Origin: Pachyseris speciosa
Taxonomy: Eukaryota; Cnidaria; Anthozoa; Scleractinia; Pachyseridae
DNA: 64,000 nt
Direction of reading: 5' to 3'
Assembly (NCBI GenBank): GCA_016490735.1
Contig: JAEMWC010000975.1
Coordinates: forward strand, 56,001-120,000
The position numbers were made by a program, and so were the translations under genes. Position 1 is the stretch's first letter. Each line of letters starts with the position of its first letter. This document shows, piece by piece, positions 52,227-62,974 of the stretch. The notes beneath the pieces were generated by a model, which saw only the letters and a list, made by a program, of their open reading frames with translations, had not been told where the DNA came from and did no database searches.

Positions 52227-53148
52227 GTTGATAGCTAGCCTGTGTGCAGACGTCTCCTATTTCCTTTGTTGTACGCGGAAAAGGGACGTCTGCAAAACAG
52301 CGTTGCTAATCCTGTTCCAGTATCCTGCTGTTTTCCCAGGATCTTGGGAAAGAACTGTGATTGGTAGCTAGATAGAGCTCTTTGTTCGAGCAAATTCTAA
52401 TAATTATTGGTCTTAATCTAAAACAGATCAAATAATGTATGCATGCATTATGCCGCCCAAATGTTGTACAATGTTGACTGTGTTTTCAACCATCAAAAAG
52501 TTGAGCAACAGAAATCTTGTGCAAGGTCACAGAACATTTAATGTTTACGAAGTCCTCCTCAGTTCACTGTGCATCCAACATCAGCTTATATTTGTAAATA
52601 GTGTCTCACGAAACTACAAAAGCAACATACAGTTCGCAACAACTTGGGAAAAATCAATGAGGCGATTTTCGAAGATACCGTTGCAAATCTTTTAAAGCAG
52701 GAGCATCACCTTCTCCTGAGAAACGAATTCTCTTAGACAAATCTGGTTCTTCTTAGCGGGACGATAATGCTATCTTCAACACTTGCCAAGGTCTTCCCTA
52801 CGCATTCAACACGCATAATTCCCAATTCTCCTATTAGGCCTGCAATCAATAAGCGAGTAGCTGAAGAGTCTGAAAATGAAAATAAGACTGTAGTGCAAGT
52901 CAAGGTTCAGTGTCCCTGTAACGGGCTGACTGAATAGCTGGAAAGCTTCAGGAAAATGTTGTGTCGGGTTACGTACATGTATGGCCAGACTTCAACAGTG
53001 GTGGATAATGTTTCATTATAAATTATGCAAAATTTAAAACCAAACAGCGGGAGACTGGAACATGATTAGCAACGCTGTTTTGCAGACATCCTTTTTCCAA
53101 GCGCAACAAAGGAAATAGGAGACATCTGCATGCAGGCTAGTTGATAGC
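52227..53148 (-). mobile_element. Mutator-like element 3 with a captured exon candidate
   Basis: Element 52236-53139 (904 bp) has arms of about 95 bp beginning TAGCCTG-GTGCAGACG-CTCC. GTTGATAGC is duplicated at 52227-52235 and 53140-53148. Minus-strand interior: splice acceptor TTTTCATTTTCAG at 52870, then an open frame. No transposase was found. Confidence 0.8.
52654..52869 (-). pseudogene. Coding-like segment inside Mutator-like element 3
   Basis: Starts at a good splice acceptor (52870-52871). In one frame it reads SSATRLLIAGLIGELGIMRV, then ECVGKTLASVEDSIIVPL, stopping at 52733. The +1 frame overlaps as EEPDLSKRIRFSGEGDAPAL, then KDLQRYLRKSPH, stopping at 52654. It looks like the final exon of a host gene with a one-base frameshift. 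The donor gene is not recognised. Confidence 0.45.
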
Positions 53149-53224
53149 TGGTTGCTTCAAGTATCTGAAAGGGTTACCCTGACCCTAAAATTAAATAAAG
53201 GATTCTGTTCTGTTCCAATATCAA

Positions 53225-53420
53225 GCTTGGTAGCAGGTACTATTCAGCCCTGTCAAATTTTGCCAGCAATCAGCAAATTTGCCACCTACAGTACAAGAGT
53301 ATAGTAAATTATTTGTCCCTTACTTCACACTTGGACTTCACTGTAAGTTCTCTAGCAGGTAAGGGTCGATGGCAGTTGCTGCCTACTACTACAAAACATT
53401 TTGACAGGGTTGGTACTTTT
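53225..53420. repeat. Interspersed repeat shared with 43140-43320
   Basis: Same ordered words as 43140-43320, with small gaps. Confidence 0.6.
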
Positions 53421-53559
53421 CCCACTTTTTGCCACAACTTATCAATATAATAAAAGAAAATATCTCATCCAAATTTAGCTTTTTGAAGTTCAAACTTCAC
53501 AAAAGCAACAACTATCAGACTAAACCAATAAATACCTAAACGTTTCTCATATGATGTTC

Positions 53560-53891
53560 TTAGTGTTCAAGAAGCAACACCTCACTACTGAGCTCCTCTT
53601 CGCAAATCCAAAAGCTGTGCTTTTGAGTGTCATCTGAGTGAGGGTCTACTGTAGTGGGAGTATTTGTGGCTATGTCAACTTCCCTAACATTTTCAGAAGC
53701 ATTGTGGGATCTTTCTTGTTTCCTGAGACTATTCATGCAGATATAAGACTTGTCACAGTGCTTTCATTTAAATGACATCTGTCCAGCATGAAACCTTTCT
53801 GTCTCCTTAGATTTCCATCCTCACTAAAACACTTCCCACAATGTTTGCATTTCATATAGCTTCTCTCCAGTATGTACTCTTTCAAGATTCC
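53560..53891 (-). pseudogene. Decayed 3' end of the zinc-finger gene
   Basis: After the stop of the intact frame, finger sequence continues in shifted frames: [20 protein letters not shown], then KCKHCGKCFSEDGNLRRQK, then KHCDKSYICMNSLRKQERSH and an acidic tail ending EEELSSEVLLLEH with a stop at 53562-53560. At least three frame changes and a stop in place of a Cys codon. This shows a once longer protein of about 13 fingers. Confidence 0.7.
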
Positions 53892-54779
53892 TCAGTATTC
53901 TAGCTTCACCAAAAGATCTGCCAAACTGCATTTAAAAGGCTTCTCTCCAGTATGGGATTTTTCATGCTTAATCAGATTCCCTGCTTCTCTAAAACACTTG
54001 CCACACTGTTTGCATTCATAAGGCTTCTCTCCAGTATGTACTCTTACATGTTTCCTTAGACTTCCAGCTACTCTAAAACGCTTGCCACACTGTTTGCATA
54101 CATAAGGCCTTTCTCCAGTATGCAATCTTTCATGATTCCTAAGTTGCCCAGCTTCACTAAAACACTTGCCACACTGTTTGCAATCATAAGGCTTCTCTCC
54201 AGTATGGAGTTTTTCATGTTTCCTAAAATTTCCTGCTTGACTAAAAGACTTGCCACACTGTTTGCATTCATAAGGCTTCTCTCCAGTATGCACTCTTTCA
54301 TGTTTCCTTAGATCTCCTGATACACTGAAACACTTGCCACACTGTTTGCATTCATAAGGCTTCTCCCCAGTATGTAGTCTTTCATGACTCCTCAGATTTC
54401 CTACATGGCCAAAAGACTTGCCACACTGTTTGCATTCAAAAGGTTTCTCTCCTGTATGGACTCTTTCATGTCTCCTTAAATGTACTGCACGACTAAAACA
54501 CTTGCCACACTGTTTGCACTCAAAAGGCTTCTCTCCAGTATGCACTCTTTCATGTGTCCTTAGATCTCCCGATACACTGAAACACTTGCCACACTGTTTG
54601 CATTCATAAGGCTTCTCCCCAGTATGGACTTTTACATGCCTCCTCAGAGTTCCTGCTAGACTAAAACACTTGCCACACTGTTTGCATTCATAAGGCTTCT
54701 CTCCAGTATGTACTCTTACATGATTCCTTAGACTTCCTGGTGTTGTGAGCCTCTTGCCGCACTGCTTACAGTCATACAT
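53892..54779 (-). CDS. C2H2 zinc-finger protein, ten tandem fingers
   Basis: 295 codons from Met at 54779. Ten consecutive C2H2 fingers of 28 residues joined by TGEKP linkers, consensus [12 protein letters not shown]7-H-x3-H; a nuclear DNA-binding protein by family. Recognition helices differ between fingers ([81 protein letters not shown]). The eleventh finger breaks after FKC and the frame ends in [11 protein letters not shown]. No domain precedes the first finger. A good splice acceptor (TTCTTCCTGTTCACAG) ends at 54870, but an in-frame TGA follows it, so that exon would start as 5' UTR. The gene may be a truncated but translatable copy. Confidence 0.85.
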   Translation of the reverse strand: MYDCKQCGKRLTTPGSLRNHVRVHTGEKPYECKQCGKCFSLAGTLRRHVKVHTGEKPYECKQCGKCFSVSGDLRTHERVHTGEKPFECKQCGKCFSRAVHLRRHERVHTGEKPFECKQCGKSFGHVGNLRSHERLHTGEKPYECKQCGKCFSVSGDLRKHERVHTGEKPYECKQCGKSFSQAGNFRKHEKLHTGEKPYDCKQCGKCFSEAGQLRNHERLHTGERPYVCKQCGKRFRVAGSLRKHVRVHTGEKPYECKQCGKCFREAGNLIKHEKSHTGEKPFKCSLADLLVKLEY

Positions 54780-55109
54780 CTTCCTTCCAGTAACTACTTT
54801 TTTGATTCCTTGAATTTCCTTCCTTGGATTTCTTTCGGTACTTTTTGTATCAATGGGTCATTTTGCCTTCTGTGAACAGGAAGAAAACATGGGAAAAGCT
54901 TGTGTTTACTAGTGTCTTGACATGATAGGCAACAATAATCTTTTTTCTTTTTTTATTGTTTTTTTTATTGTTGTCCTAAGTTACCTACAATCAAAATGGC
55001 CCTTTTAATATTTCAGAGATGTTTACAAATGATAATTTCCACATGATCATCAGTTAGTAAGTCTTAATTGGCAACAGCTTTTGCAAATAATTGAAGCTCT
55101 TCCCCAAAA

Positions 55110-55470
55110 TATCTCTAACCTCACTCTACATTGGCATACAGACTGTAAATAGTGTCAGAAATGAAGTTCTGCACTTATTTTGTAATTTGAAGGCAAAGAT
55201 TAGAAGGATTAGCTTATGACATTTTCATAAACTCAAGAAACAAAAACAAAAGGATTTGTTGCATGGTTGATTCTTTTGTTTCAAGTTGTTTTGAGTTGGT
55301 TCAGTTTTAGGCCAAACTCATGCGCTAAATATTGTTGAATCCAGGCCTTCAAATCACAAAATAAGTGCAGGACTTCACTTCTGACACCATCACCAGTCTG
55401 AATGAGTGTATGCCAAAGATGAGGGAAATTTAGAGACATTTGGATTTTAAGGCCAAAAAAGTGATATACA
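55110..55470. mobile_element. Foldback family F, copy 2
   Basis: Inverted arms sharing CACTCTACATTGGCATACAG and GAAGTTCTGCACTTATTTTG with their right-hand partners. The outermost terminal words of the family are missing. Confidence 0.65.
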
Positions 55471-55602
55471 TGATGATCAATCACATAATTTATTCATTCT
55501 TTAATCCACAGTTCTAATACAGTGTACATGATTTTCATATATTCATTCTCATATATTCATCACTCACAGGTATATAACAAACCAAATGACCAGCTCCCAG
55601 AT

Positions 55603-55710
55603 GGCTTGTTAACACCGTTGGTAGAGCACTGCAATGGTATCGCAGAGGTCGTGGGTTCCAATCCCGTACAAGCCAAAAATTTGTTTTCAGGCCTTATTTT
55701 TCATTACTGC
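55603..55710 (+). mobile_element. tRNA-derived SINE, interrupted
   Basis: A 72-nt tRNA-like head (55603-55674): acceptor GGCTTGT/ACAAGCC pairs perfectly and T-stem GTGGG/CCCGT pairs with two G-T wobbles. The D-stem has two mismatches, the anticodon stem one and the T-loop is TTCCAAT. The would-be anticodon is GGT. The body TTTTCAGGCCTTATTTTTCA follows. The SINE is cut at 55711 by a TTAA element and resumes at 56378 (GTGGCAGGCATAAC). Confidence 0.7.
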
Positions 55711-56377
55711 TTAAGGGGGGACTAACTTAACTACAAAATGAGCTAACATTGTTGCTATGGAAAGTTCCCAACGCTCATATCTTGGAAACCCTAACTTGCA
55801 CAGGCAAGCTGTCTGGCTATGTTTTTACAATAAAAAAGGTTTACAAGATTTTCGAGTCACAACCATATTTGGTAAGTCACGTGACCAGAACAGAAAAAGG
55901 CCTAAAACTCGAGTGGCGTACACTTCTGGATATCAAAAATGGTGCCAATGGTTAACAATCGCCAAGGTGCAAAACTCTACGTATCGATTTTTGGAAATTC
56001 GCATTTTTCTGAGATTTATGACGTCATAAGCACGCAAATTCATACCATTTCGTCATTATCATTGCAGTTATGTACGTTAACAACAATTGCTTACGTAGGC
56101 TTGTAAAGAAGGCTGGAATATCTCCGATTGGCAAAAAAAAATCGGAACTTCACATAATTTTCTCCAAGTTTTAGGGATTTTTCTCTCTAAGGTGCGGTTG
56201 GGGCCTGGGGCAAGTTACGCATGCGTAATAGCAATTTATTAATTTTACATGTTGACCTCTTCACACGTTTCACCAATACAGTGGCAAAAACACCGAATAA
56301 CTGTGTTTTCCAAATACAGTCTGCAAAAATCCCTTGGCAACAACGCTAAGTCTGTAGTTAAGTTAGTCCCCCTTTAA
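55711..56377. mobile_element. TTAA-flanked piggyBac-like element inside the SINE
   Basis: Element 55715-56373 (659 bp), TIR GGGGGACTAACTTAACTACA and exact inverse, TTAA at 55711-55714 and 56374-56377. Non-coding apart from short chance frames. Confidence 0.85.
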
Positions 56378-57321
56378 GTGGCAGGCATAACTTTTTTAAA
56401 AAACTTATTTAGTCACTTACATTATGCTACAAACATGCTATCTACATTACAACTTAAAAAAGCTTAAGACAACTTACAATATTACCACTGGTGACAAACT
56501 TGCATATATACTAAACTGACATACTTACAGTAACAGAATCTCTTGCATAGCAGAATGAAAGATTTTTTTTCAGTTTTCTTTTAGATATACTTTTCGTTTT
56601 TAACAATATGAAACTTTTGATAGGTAACACTACACAGTGAGTGTACATAATTAAAGAAGAACTGCCCACTTGTGATAATCATTACGCAGAGATTTATTTG
56701 CTGTAGCAATCTCTTAAAGAATTTGAAGTTTTTCCTGGGTAAGTGTAAGGAAGCTCTAAAAATTTAGTTCATCTCTGTGGAGGCTTGTGCAGAAAATGCA
56801 ATATTTTGCAATTAATAAACAATAATTTAGTACCTGCCAAAGATTTGTCCTGTAAAACCAGCCGCAAAGTATGTGGCTTGTGGAAAACACCATGTTTTCA
56901 TTTGTTTTTTCAAGCTACCAGTTTTGGAACAAGGTCCAAAACCTGAGTGTGGTTACACAGATTGTAAGTGGCTTAAAGGTTGCTCCCTGGTGTTACACAA
57001 GTTAGAAGTAGCATCTCCTAGTTGATAAATTGTGGCATGGATGGGAAGCACATTATGAATCATTTTGTACTGAAACATTATTATTTTCACCTCCTTGGTA
57101 CATGTAACTGCAAATGGCATGAAATAGACCTTATGGATGGTATTTCCAGTAAATCCATGGCAGAGAATCTTGCTTTCAGCGGTCCGAGGAATGAAAACTC
57201 CCTTTAGAAGACAAGAGTAAATATAGCTGGTGGCAAGGGTGTTAGGAGAGCTATTTGATTTGTTAGAAAGGATATGCTGCTGTGTTTATGCACAAAGTGT
57301 CCTGTAAAGCTAATTACAGTG
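56378..57321. other. unassigned intergenic DNA
   Basis: No exon or repeat recognised. Confidence 0.4.
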
Positions 57322-57502
57322 ACCCAAGCATAGACTGTTCACAGTCCTCTATTTTTCCGTGAGATCGTCGAGATATATAATCCCTGATGCCCGTTGACTC
57401 GGTACATTTGACAATCAAGATGGCCACCATTAATGGTAAGATGCGCTCGATCTCGACAATCTCATGGAAAAATAGAGGACTGTGAACAGTCTAACCCAAG
57501 CA
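57322..57502. mobile_element. Mutator-like MITE 4 (9-bp duplication ACCCAAGCA)
   Basis: Element 57331-57493 (163 bp), TIR TAGACTGTTCACAGTCCTCT, duplicated ACCCAAGCA at 57322-57330 and 57494-57502. The middle contains ATGGCCACCATTAATG followed by GTAAGA, which looks like a tiny first exon and donor but may be chance. Confidence 0.85.
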
Positions 57503-57962
57503 TGGCAAAACATTTTTTTGCAGCCCAAATTCATGATGAATTTAATAGTTAATGAGAGGATCACAAAGTGGAAAATTCCAAACTTTCCATCTGAACTCTC
57601 TAAACCATATGAATGAGGAGCCTTCAAACTTGGCAAGAACTGCCATAAAATTTAAATTATTATAACATTATTCAAGGATCTTTCTTTCATAGGTTAAAAT
57701 TCCTAAGAAATCAGTCCATGTTTCAGGGTTGTCAAAAGTAGCTGGCTGCTGGTGAAAATTGTCACCTAATTTATTATCTTTGCTGGCTACTCTGTTGAGC
57801 TTTTGGAAGAGTTGACGTTTTTTCCAAAAACGATTGATAGAAACTAAAGCAATAATAACTCTGTAATACTTTTTCTGTCACTCAGAAATATTTCGTCCAT
57901 AGCTTCATTGATAGATTTCAGGTGACCACAAAATGATTGTACAGTGGTGTCTGGCAGAATGT

Positions 57963-58385
57963 AATTGAAGGGTGTTCCGCAAAAGGGGCGTATATTGGTT
58001 TTTTGCCTTAAAATCCAAATCTCTCTAAGCTCACTCTACTTAGGCATACAGACTGGTTATGATGTCAGTAATGAAGTTCTGTACTTATTTTGTGATTAAA
58101 AAGCTAGGATCCGAAGGATTAGCGTATGACTTTTGCCTACAACTGGAACAACTCAAACAAAAGAAATCAATCAAGCATCAGATCCTTTTGTTTCTGTTTC
58201 TTGAGTTTTGGGGAAAAGTCATAAGCTAATCCTTCGGATGCTAGCTTTTTAATTGCAAAATAACTACAGAACTTCATTTCTGACATCGTAACCAGTCTGT
58301 ATGCCAAAGTAGAGTGAGTTCAGAAAGATTTGGAATTTAAGGCAAAAAAGCAATATACGCCCCTTTTGCAGAACACCCTTCAATT
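57963..58385. mobile_element. Foldback family F, copy 3 (most complete)
   Basis: Ends AATTGAAGGGTGTTC and GAACACCCTTCAATT are inverted, and the arms of about 190 bp pair almost throughout. Copies 1 and 2 are at 13323-13667 and 55110-55470. Confidence 0.8.
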
Positions 58386-58857
58386 GAAATGTTCAGTGCA
58401 AAAGGGTGTAAGTGACAATTTTGGCCATTTTTTCTTATGTTGTCCAAATTAGCTGAATTTTTGCATGTGGCCTTTGGTTCAATAGAAAAGCATTGCCTTG
58501 TATTTTTTTTTTCACTTTTTTGTGCTCAGATTTTGAGAAAACATGGGCCAAAAAATGCATCCAACAAGACACTTAGCAAAGTTTTCCACCAAACCAAATG
58601 CCAAATACTCGTAACTGACTTAAGACAACATGAAACATCTGTGCTCAATTAGACATCATGCACAATATGGCTTTTTGACTCAAAAGCAGCACACAAGATT
58701 CCCAGCTGACTTGGAAATAGTGCATATTATGCCAGGTCAACTTTGCTTGAATGCAACGCTTACTACCCGTGTTTTACTTAATTATAGCACTCAAAAAGCT
58801 TGCTTGGCTTGAAAACAGTGCACAACACTCTTGGTTGACTGAAAATAGCACACAGAA

Positions 58858-59290
58858 GCCTGAGTAGTCGGAGTCGTAAGAGTGATTATGACCCAGTAAG
58901 TATAAAAAATTGGAATCGTAAGTGGAGTCATAAGCTCGACGGAATCAGAGTCGGAAGAATCAGAACGTTTCCATTTTCTTCCGATTCTGCTTATGACTCT
59001 GTTGCTTATGATCCAGTGAAAACTAGATTGTCGGAGTCGGAAGCAGAAGCAGAAGAACCAACCAATCATAATGCTTGTTCTCACCCTCTCAAATTACAGT
59101 TTGATACAAAAATAGTGCTTCCGACTCTGACAATATAGTTTTCACTAGATCATAAGCAACGGAGTCATAACGGAATCAGTATTTTGTTTCCGACTGCGTC
59201 GCTTTGATTTTCACTAGATCATAACGCTCCACACTTCTGATCACGACTCCGACTCCGACTCTGTCACTAGTGAAAACCAGCCTTAAGTCA
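58858..59290. repeat. Repeat with GTCGGAGTCG and TTTTCACTAGATCATAA motifs
   Basis: Degenerate inverted and direct copies of CCGACTCCGACTC and TTTTCACTAGATCATAA; the right end AAAACCAGCCTTAA finishes at a TTAA. Likely a composite or rearranged TTAA-type MITE; the left end is unclear. Confidence 0.55.
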
Positions 59291-60103
59291 GCACACAAAG
59301 ATTTTGTCTCACTTGAAACCAGCACTCAAGGGTTAGCGCTAATGTTAATTAAAGCTAGAGTTACAGTATTTGCCTCGGTTGACTCTAAAGTCGTTTGCAT
59401 AGGCTTTGGCCGAAATAAGCACAGCGCCGAAGAGGGGTGGTTGACTTAAAAAAACGGTGTCTAGGTAATCTTTTTTCTGTCGTTTTTTTGCTTAAACAGA
59501 GCTTTCAGCATAGTGAGTTTCACAAGTTTATGGCAGTTGAAATGTTTTTGATGGATTCATTTTCATCATCAAATGGGAAAAAATGGATGAAAATGGTATT
59601 AAAAATCAAAGTAAATGACAACAAATTTGGACAAAATACTTAACTATTTTCTGAAGTTATTGCAAGCAATGTAAAACAAAATTGCATATTGTGAATCAAA
59701 TTGTTAATGGTCTGTCATGCATTACACAACAAAGTGTTAAAATATCTCATGTGAAAATACTTTTTGCTGTTTATCTCGGGTGAAAATACTTTTTGCTGAT
59801 GTTTACAAGCCTCCATAGAAGCAAAATAACTGAGGTGATTGCCGCAAAGTGATTTATGTGTTAAAATTCGTCAACATGTTTACCTGTTTACATAACACCA
59901 CACGATCATGAATACATTTTTCGCTTTCAATATCTGCCGCACACCTCAACTTTTCCTTGCATTGTATTCAGGATACTCACTGAAAATGGAATTTTCCTGT
60001 CTTAACTGAATTTTCTGTAATGTTTCTGAAGTGAAAATAATCTACTGTATGCGTAGTCCGAATAGGAAGCGGCTCAGGTTAAAAGGTGCTTTATCTCTTT
60101 CAG
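59291..60103. other. unassigned intergenic DNA
   Basis: No exon or repeat recognised. Confidence 0.4.
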
Positions 60104-60291
60104 CCGCCTTGCCTCTAAAGCAAAAAACAAAACAACGAAAAAAGAAATGGGAGGATGCATATGGGAAGCTTTATATAGCTAAAAATGTTAATGCAAGCTG
60201 GACAAAATTTAACTGTATGTGCGTCTATTCAACTGACACAGCCGTCGCACAACACAGGTCTTTCATCCCTGGAGATAAGATGAAGAGCTGG
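60104..60291 (+). CDS. Candidate internal exon of an unidentified gene
   Basis: Bounded by a strong acceptor (TTTATCTCTTTCAG) and a consensus donor (TGG|GTAAGT). The 188 nt are open in one frame: ALPLKQKTKQRKKKWEDAYG, KLYIAKNVNASWTKFNCMCV, then YSTDTAVAQHRSFIPGDKMK. I recognise no domain. No neighbouring exon could be joined to it in this window, so it may also be a transposon remnant. Confidence 0.3.
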
Positions 60292-60527
60292 GTAAGTTTT
60301 AACGGTATTTTCACAAATCAAATACTAGATTTCCTTCAAAACAACTTCAACACTACAGCAATTTGTGGGTTCGTGAAGGTTTCGCAGCATTCCTGAGTCA
60401 ACTTCTATTGGTTAAAAAAATTCTGTTGTCAATCAAGCTGGCTCATGCACATTATCGTCACACAGGCCCTTTAATTTTTACCTGCTACATACATGTATGC
60501 TCATAGCAGAGGGGCCAATCTTGTACC

Positions 60528-61532
60528 TTAACCCATTGGCACCCGTGCCGGCCAAAACCGGCCGTAAAAAACTCCCATGCTTCAAAACATTGCAACTTTC
60601 TCAATCGCACGAATATTGCCTTAACTGTTAGTTGTGAGCACGAAATGGAATGCCCTTTAAATTTGGATATCCAATAAATGCAAGAAACATAGCGATTTTT
60701 ACCAAATATGGCCTTTTGAGTTTGGACAAGAATGAAACTGACCGTTTTTAACGTCAAAGAGAAACAACAAAAATGCCCCTTTTTGCCTTTATGTTTTTTA
60801 AGGAAATCATCCCCGAAAAACCAAACTTCAACCATCATAACGAAATTCAGTCCTTTTTCTGGCTTAGAAATGACTTTTTTTGTTCATATTCTTTTCCCGA
60901 GCGTAGATACAGCCTTTTGTTCCAGTGCATTCGGGCCTTTCCGCCATTTTCAACATCTAGACCACATTGCATGCTGGGAAATTATGAGAATTTTTGACAG
61001 CACCCGTTCCTTCTCCCAATTCTTTCACATACACTCCGACCTACTGCCAAAAATTCCTGCTTGTGGTCATCTTCAGTACTCAGAAATTCCAAAATATGTG
61101 GCAGTAGGTCGAGTAATTCATCAATAGTCGAGTCCCAAAGGTACTAAGTGTTCGACCGGCCAAATTCCCAGTTCGTCGAGTAACAAGCCAAATTCAACAA
61201 CAAAGTACATCACCTAGCTCGATTCTCTGAGAAAGTGGACTCTTAGCTACCGTCACGCTTAATGATGCTCATCAGGCAGCTGCTAAAGATGAAAAATGGC
61301 TGTAAATTTAGCAGAAATCGCAAGCAAACCGAACTTGGGCCATTGTTGTCGCTTCACGGATAAAAAATAGCTACGTCAAAATGACGTTTTCAGAAACCTT
61401 GAGCCTCCAGTGGCTTAGGACAGCACCACTTTTCCCTGGTAGTTCAAATAAAGAGTCACGAATTGCTATTCATTGTTTATAGGTGGAAAATCAGTCCGAA
61501 AATGTAAAAACAGCCGGTAGTCAATGGGTTAA
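60528..61532 (-). mobile_element. piggyBac-like 1-kb element, copy 2 (inverted)
   Basis: Element 60532-61528, reverse complement of 45490-46504, TTAA at 60528-60531 and 61529-61532. The internal frame recurs ([20 protein letters not shown]) with a different N-terminal reading, showing it is not maintained as one protein. Confidence 0.85.
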
Positions 61533-62366
61533 GTCTTCATTCCTTACTTTCATGACCACTGGTCAAGGGGTACAAACTGACTCTGGGTACGAGATTGCTC
61601 ATGCTCATGTAAAATGCAAGACTGTGCAAAGTGACTGCCAGACTGTACATGATTTTGCCTGTGATACTTGACCTTTCTGTTCTGGGGCACTTGTGTGGTG
61701 ATCAAATGACAGACAGAAAGATGTAATCTCTGTTGTTGTTCATTATATGGTATGCCTGTGGCAGACCACGTTATAAATTCAGTTTGTTTTCTCTACAAAT
61801 TGACATGTATTTTTATATTTGAAATTCTTAAAATTTTTGAAATGCTTTGTATTGTTGCTAGTCACAGCCAAATCCATTCGAAACCAAAAGATTTTCCAAC
61901 AACAACAACAAAAAAAAACGGGAATTGACAACGAAAACCTTTGAGACAAATAAAGCTGCATTAGCGAAGCCGTTTTCAGTATTTTTAGTGTTCGAAATAA
62001 TTATTTATAACGAAAATAACACAATCTAAAAATACTTTTGAGTGGGACCATCGTGTCTAGCCACAATTTAAACACACGTTTGCATTGAGAAATATTCTTT
62101 GTTTTAACTAAATGCATCAGTCTGACTCTTGCCATTACTTCAGAAAGTTTTAATTTCGAATATCCAAAAGCATGGCTTCAATGGTTATTTAAGAATTTGC
62201 ATTTCACACTTGCAGTAAAAAGCGTAATAAAAAGCATAATTATGTCAGAAACCTGGGGTTTCCCCACAACAGTCCTGTATGTTTACAAAAACAAAATCTG
62301 TATTTTGATTTTGCAGTGCATAATAGTTCAGCTGTAGCAGTCACACGCATGCTTTGTGTGTAGATA
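61533..62366. other. unassigned intergenic DNA
   Basis: No exon or repeat recognised. Confidence 0.4.
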
Positions 62367-62974
62367 TTATGCACCTATCAATGTTTGTCCCAAGGGGGGG
62401 AGGAGATGGCATGAGGTGGGGACTTTGATCGACATTTCCTTCCCTGAGTGATGAATTTTGACCAACCTTGAAGAGAATGTTGGCCCCATGGTGGGGAAGT
62501 TTGATCAAACTTGAAAACTGAGATAATATTCATCAAAGGTCATTTCCTAAGCTTGGACTTTGCTATGGTAAAATAAATGCTGTGATGCTGCCCCCTTGAA
62601 AACTGACAGAGCAGAGCCTAGATATGAATGACTTGCCATCATAAAAATACTCAGAAGTCCCTGAGCACGAACAAGATGGAGGAAAGAAAGGTAATGAAAT
62701 TTGCCCAATCTGTCATTACTATAAACCATCGGTTTCTTTAAGTGTTCTTTCATTCCTGTCGTTAAATGGAAAAACTGCGATTTTTAAACCTGGGGTGTTT
62801 GTATTATTTAAGCATTTAACAGGTCAACCTCTTGGATCTCAATCCCTACAGAGGGGACTTGAAACTTTACCCCAAGGGTGGGGTGGTTTGACACAAAATT
62901 TGCGTTTCCGATCAAAGTCCCCACCCTATCCCGTATCCCTCCCCCCCTCGGGACTAACATTGACAGGTGCATTA
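62367..62974. mobile_element. Inverted-repeat element TTATGCACCTATCAATG
   Basis: Left TATGCACCTATCAATGTTTG and right CTAACATTGACAGGTGCATTA are inverted, with G/C-run-rich subterminal parts (GTGGGGACTTTGATC and inverse). About 608 bp, non-coding. A fragment of a related element is near 10025-10060. Confidence 0.7.

Noticed and set aside
55603..55674. Possible functional tRNA gene (anticodon GGT)
   Set aside because: Acceptor and T arms pair, but the D-stem has two mismatches, the anticodon stem one and the T-loop lacks the normal purine; a SINE body follows directly. Better read as a SINE head.
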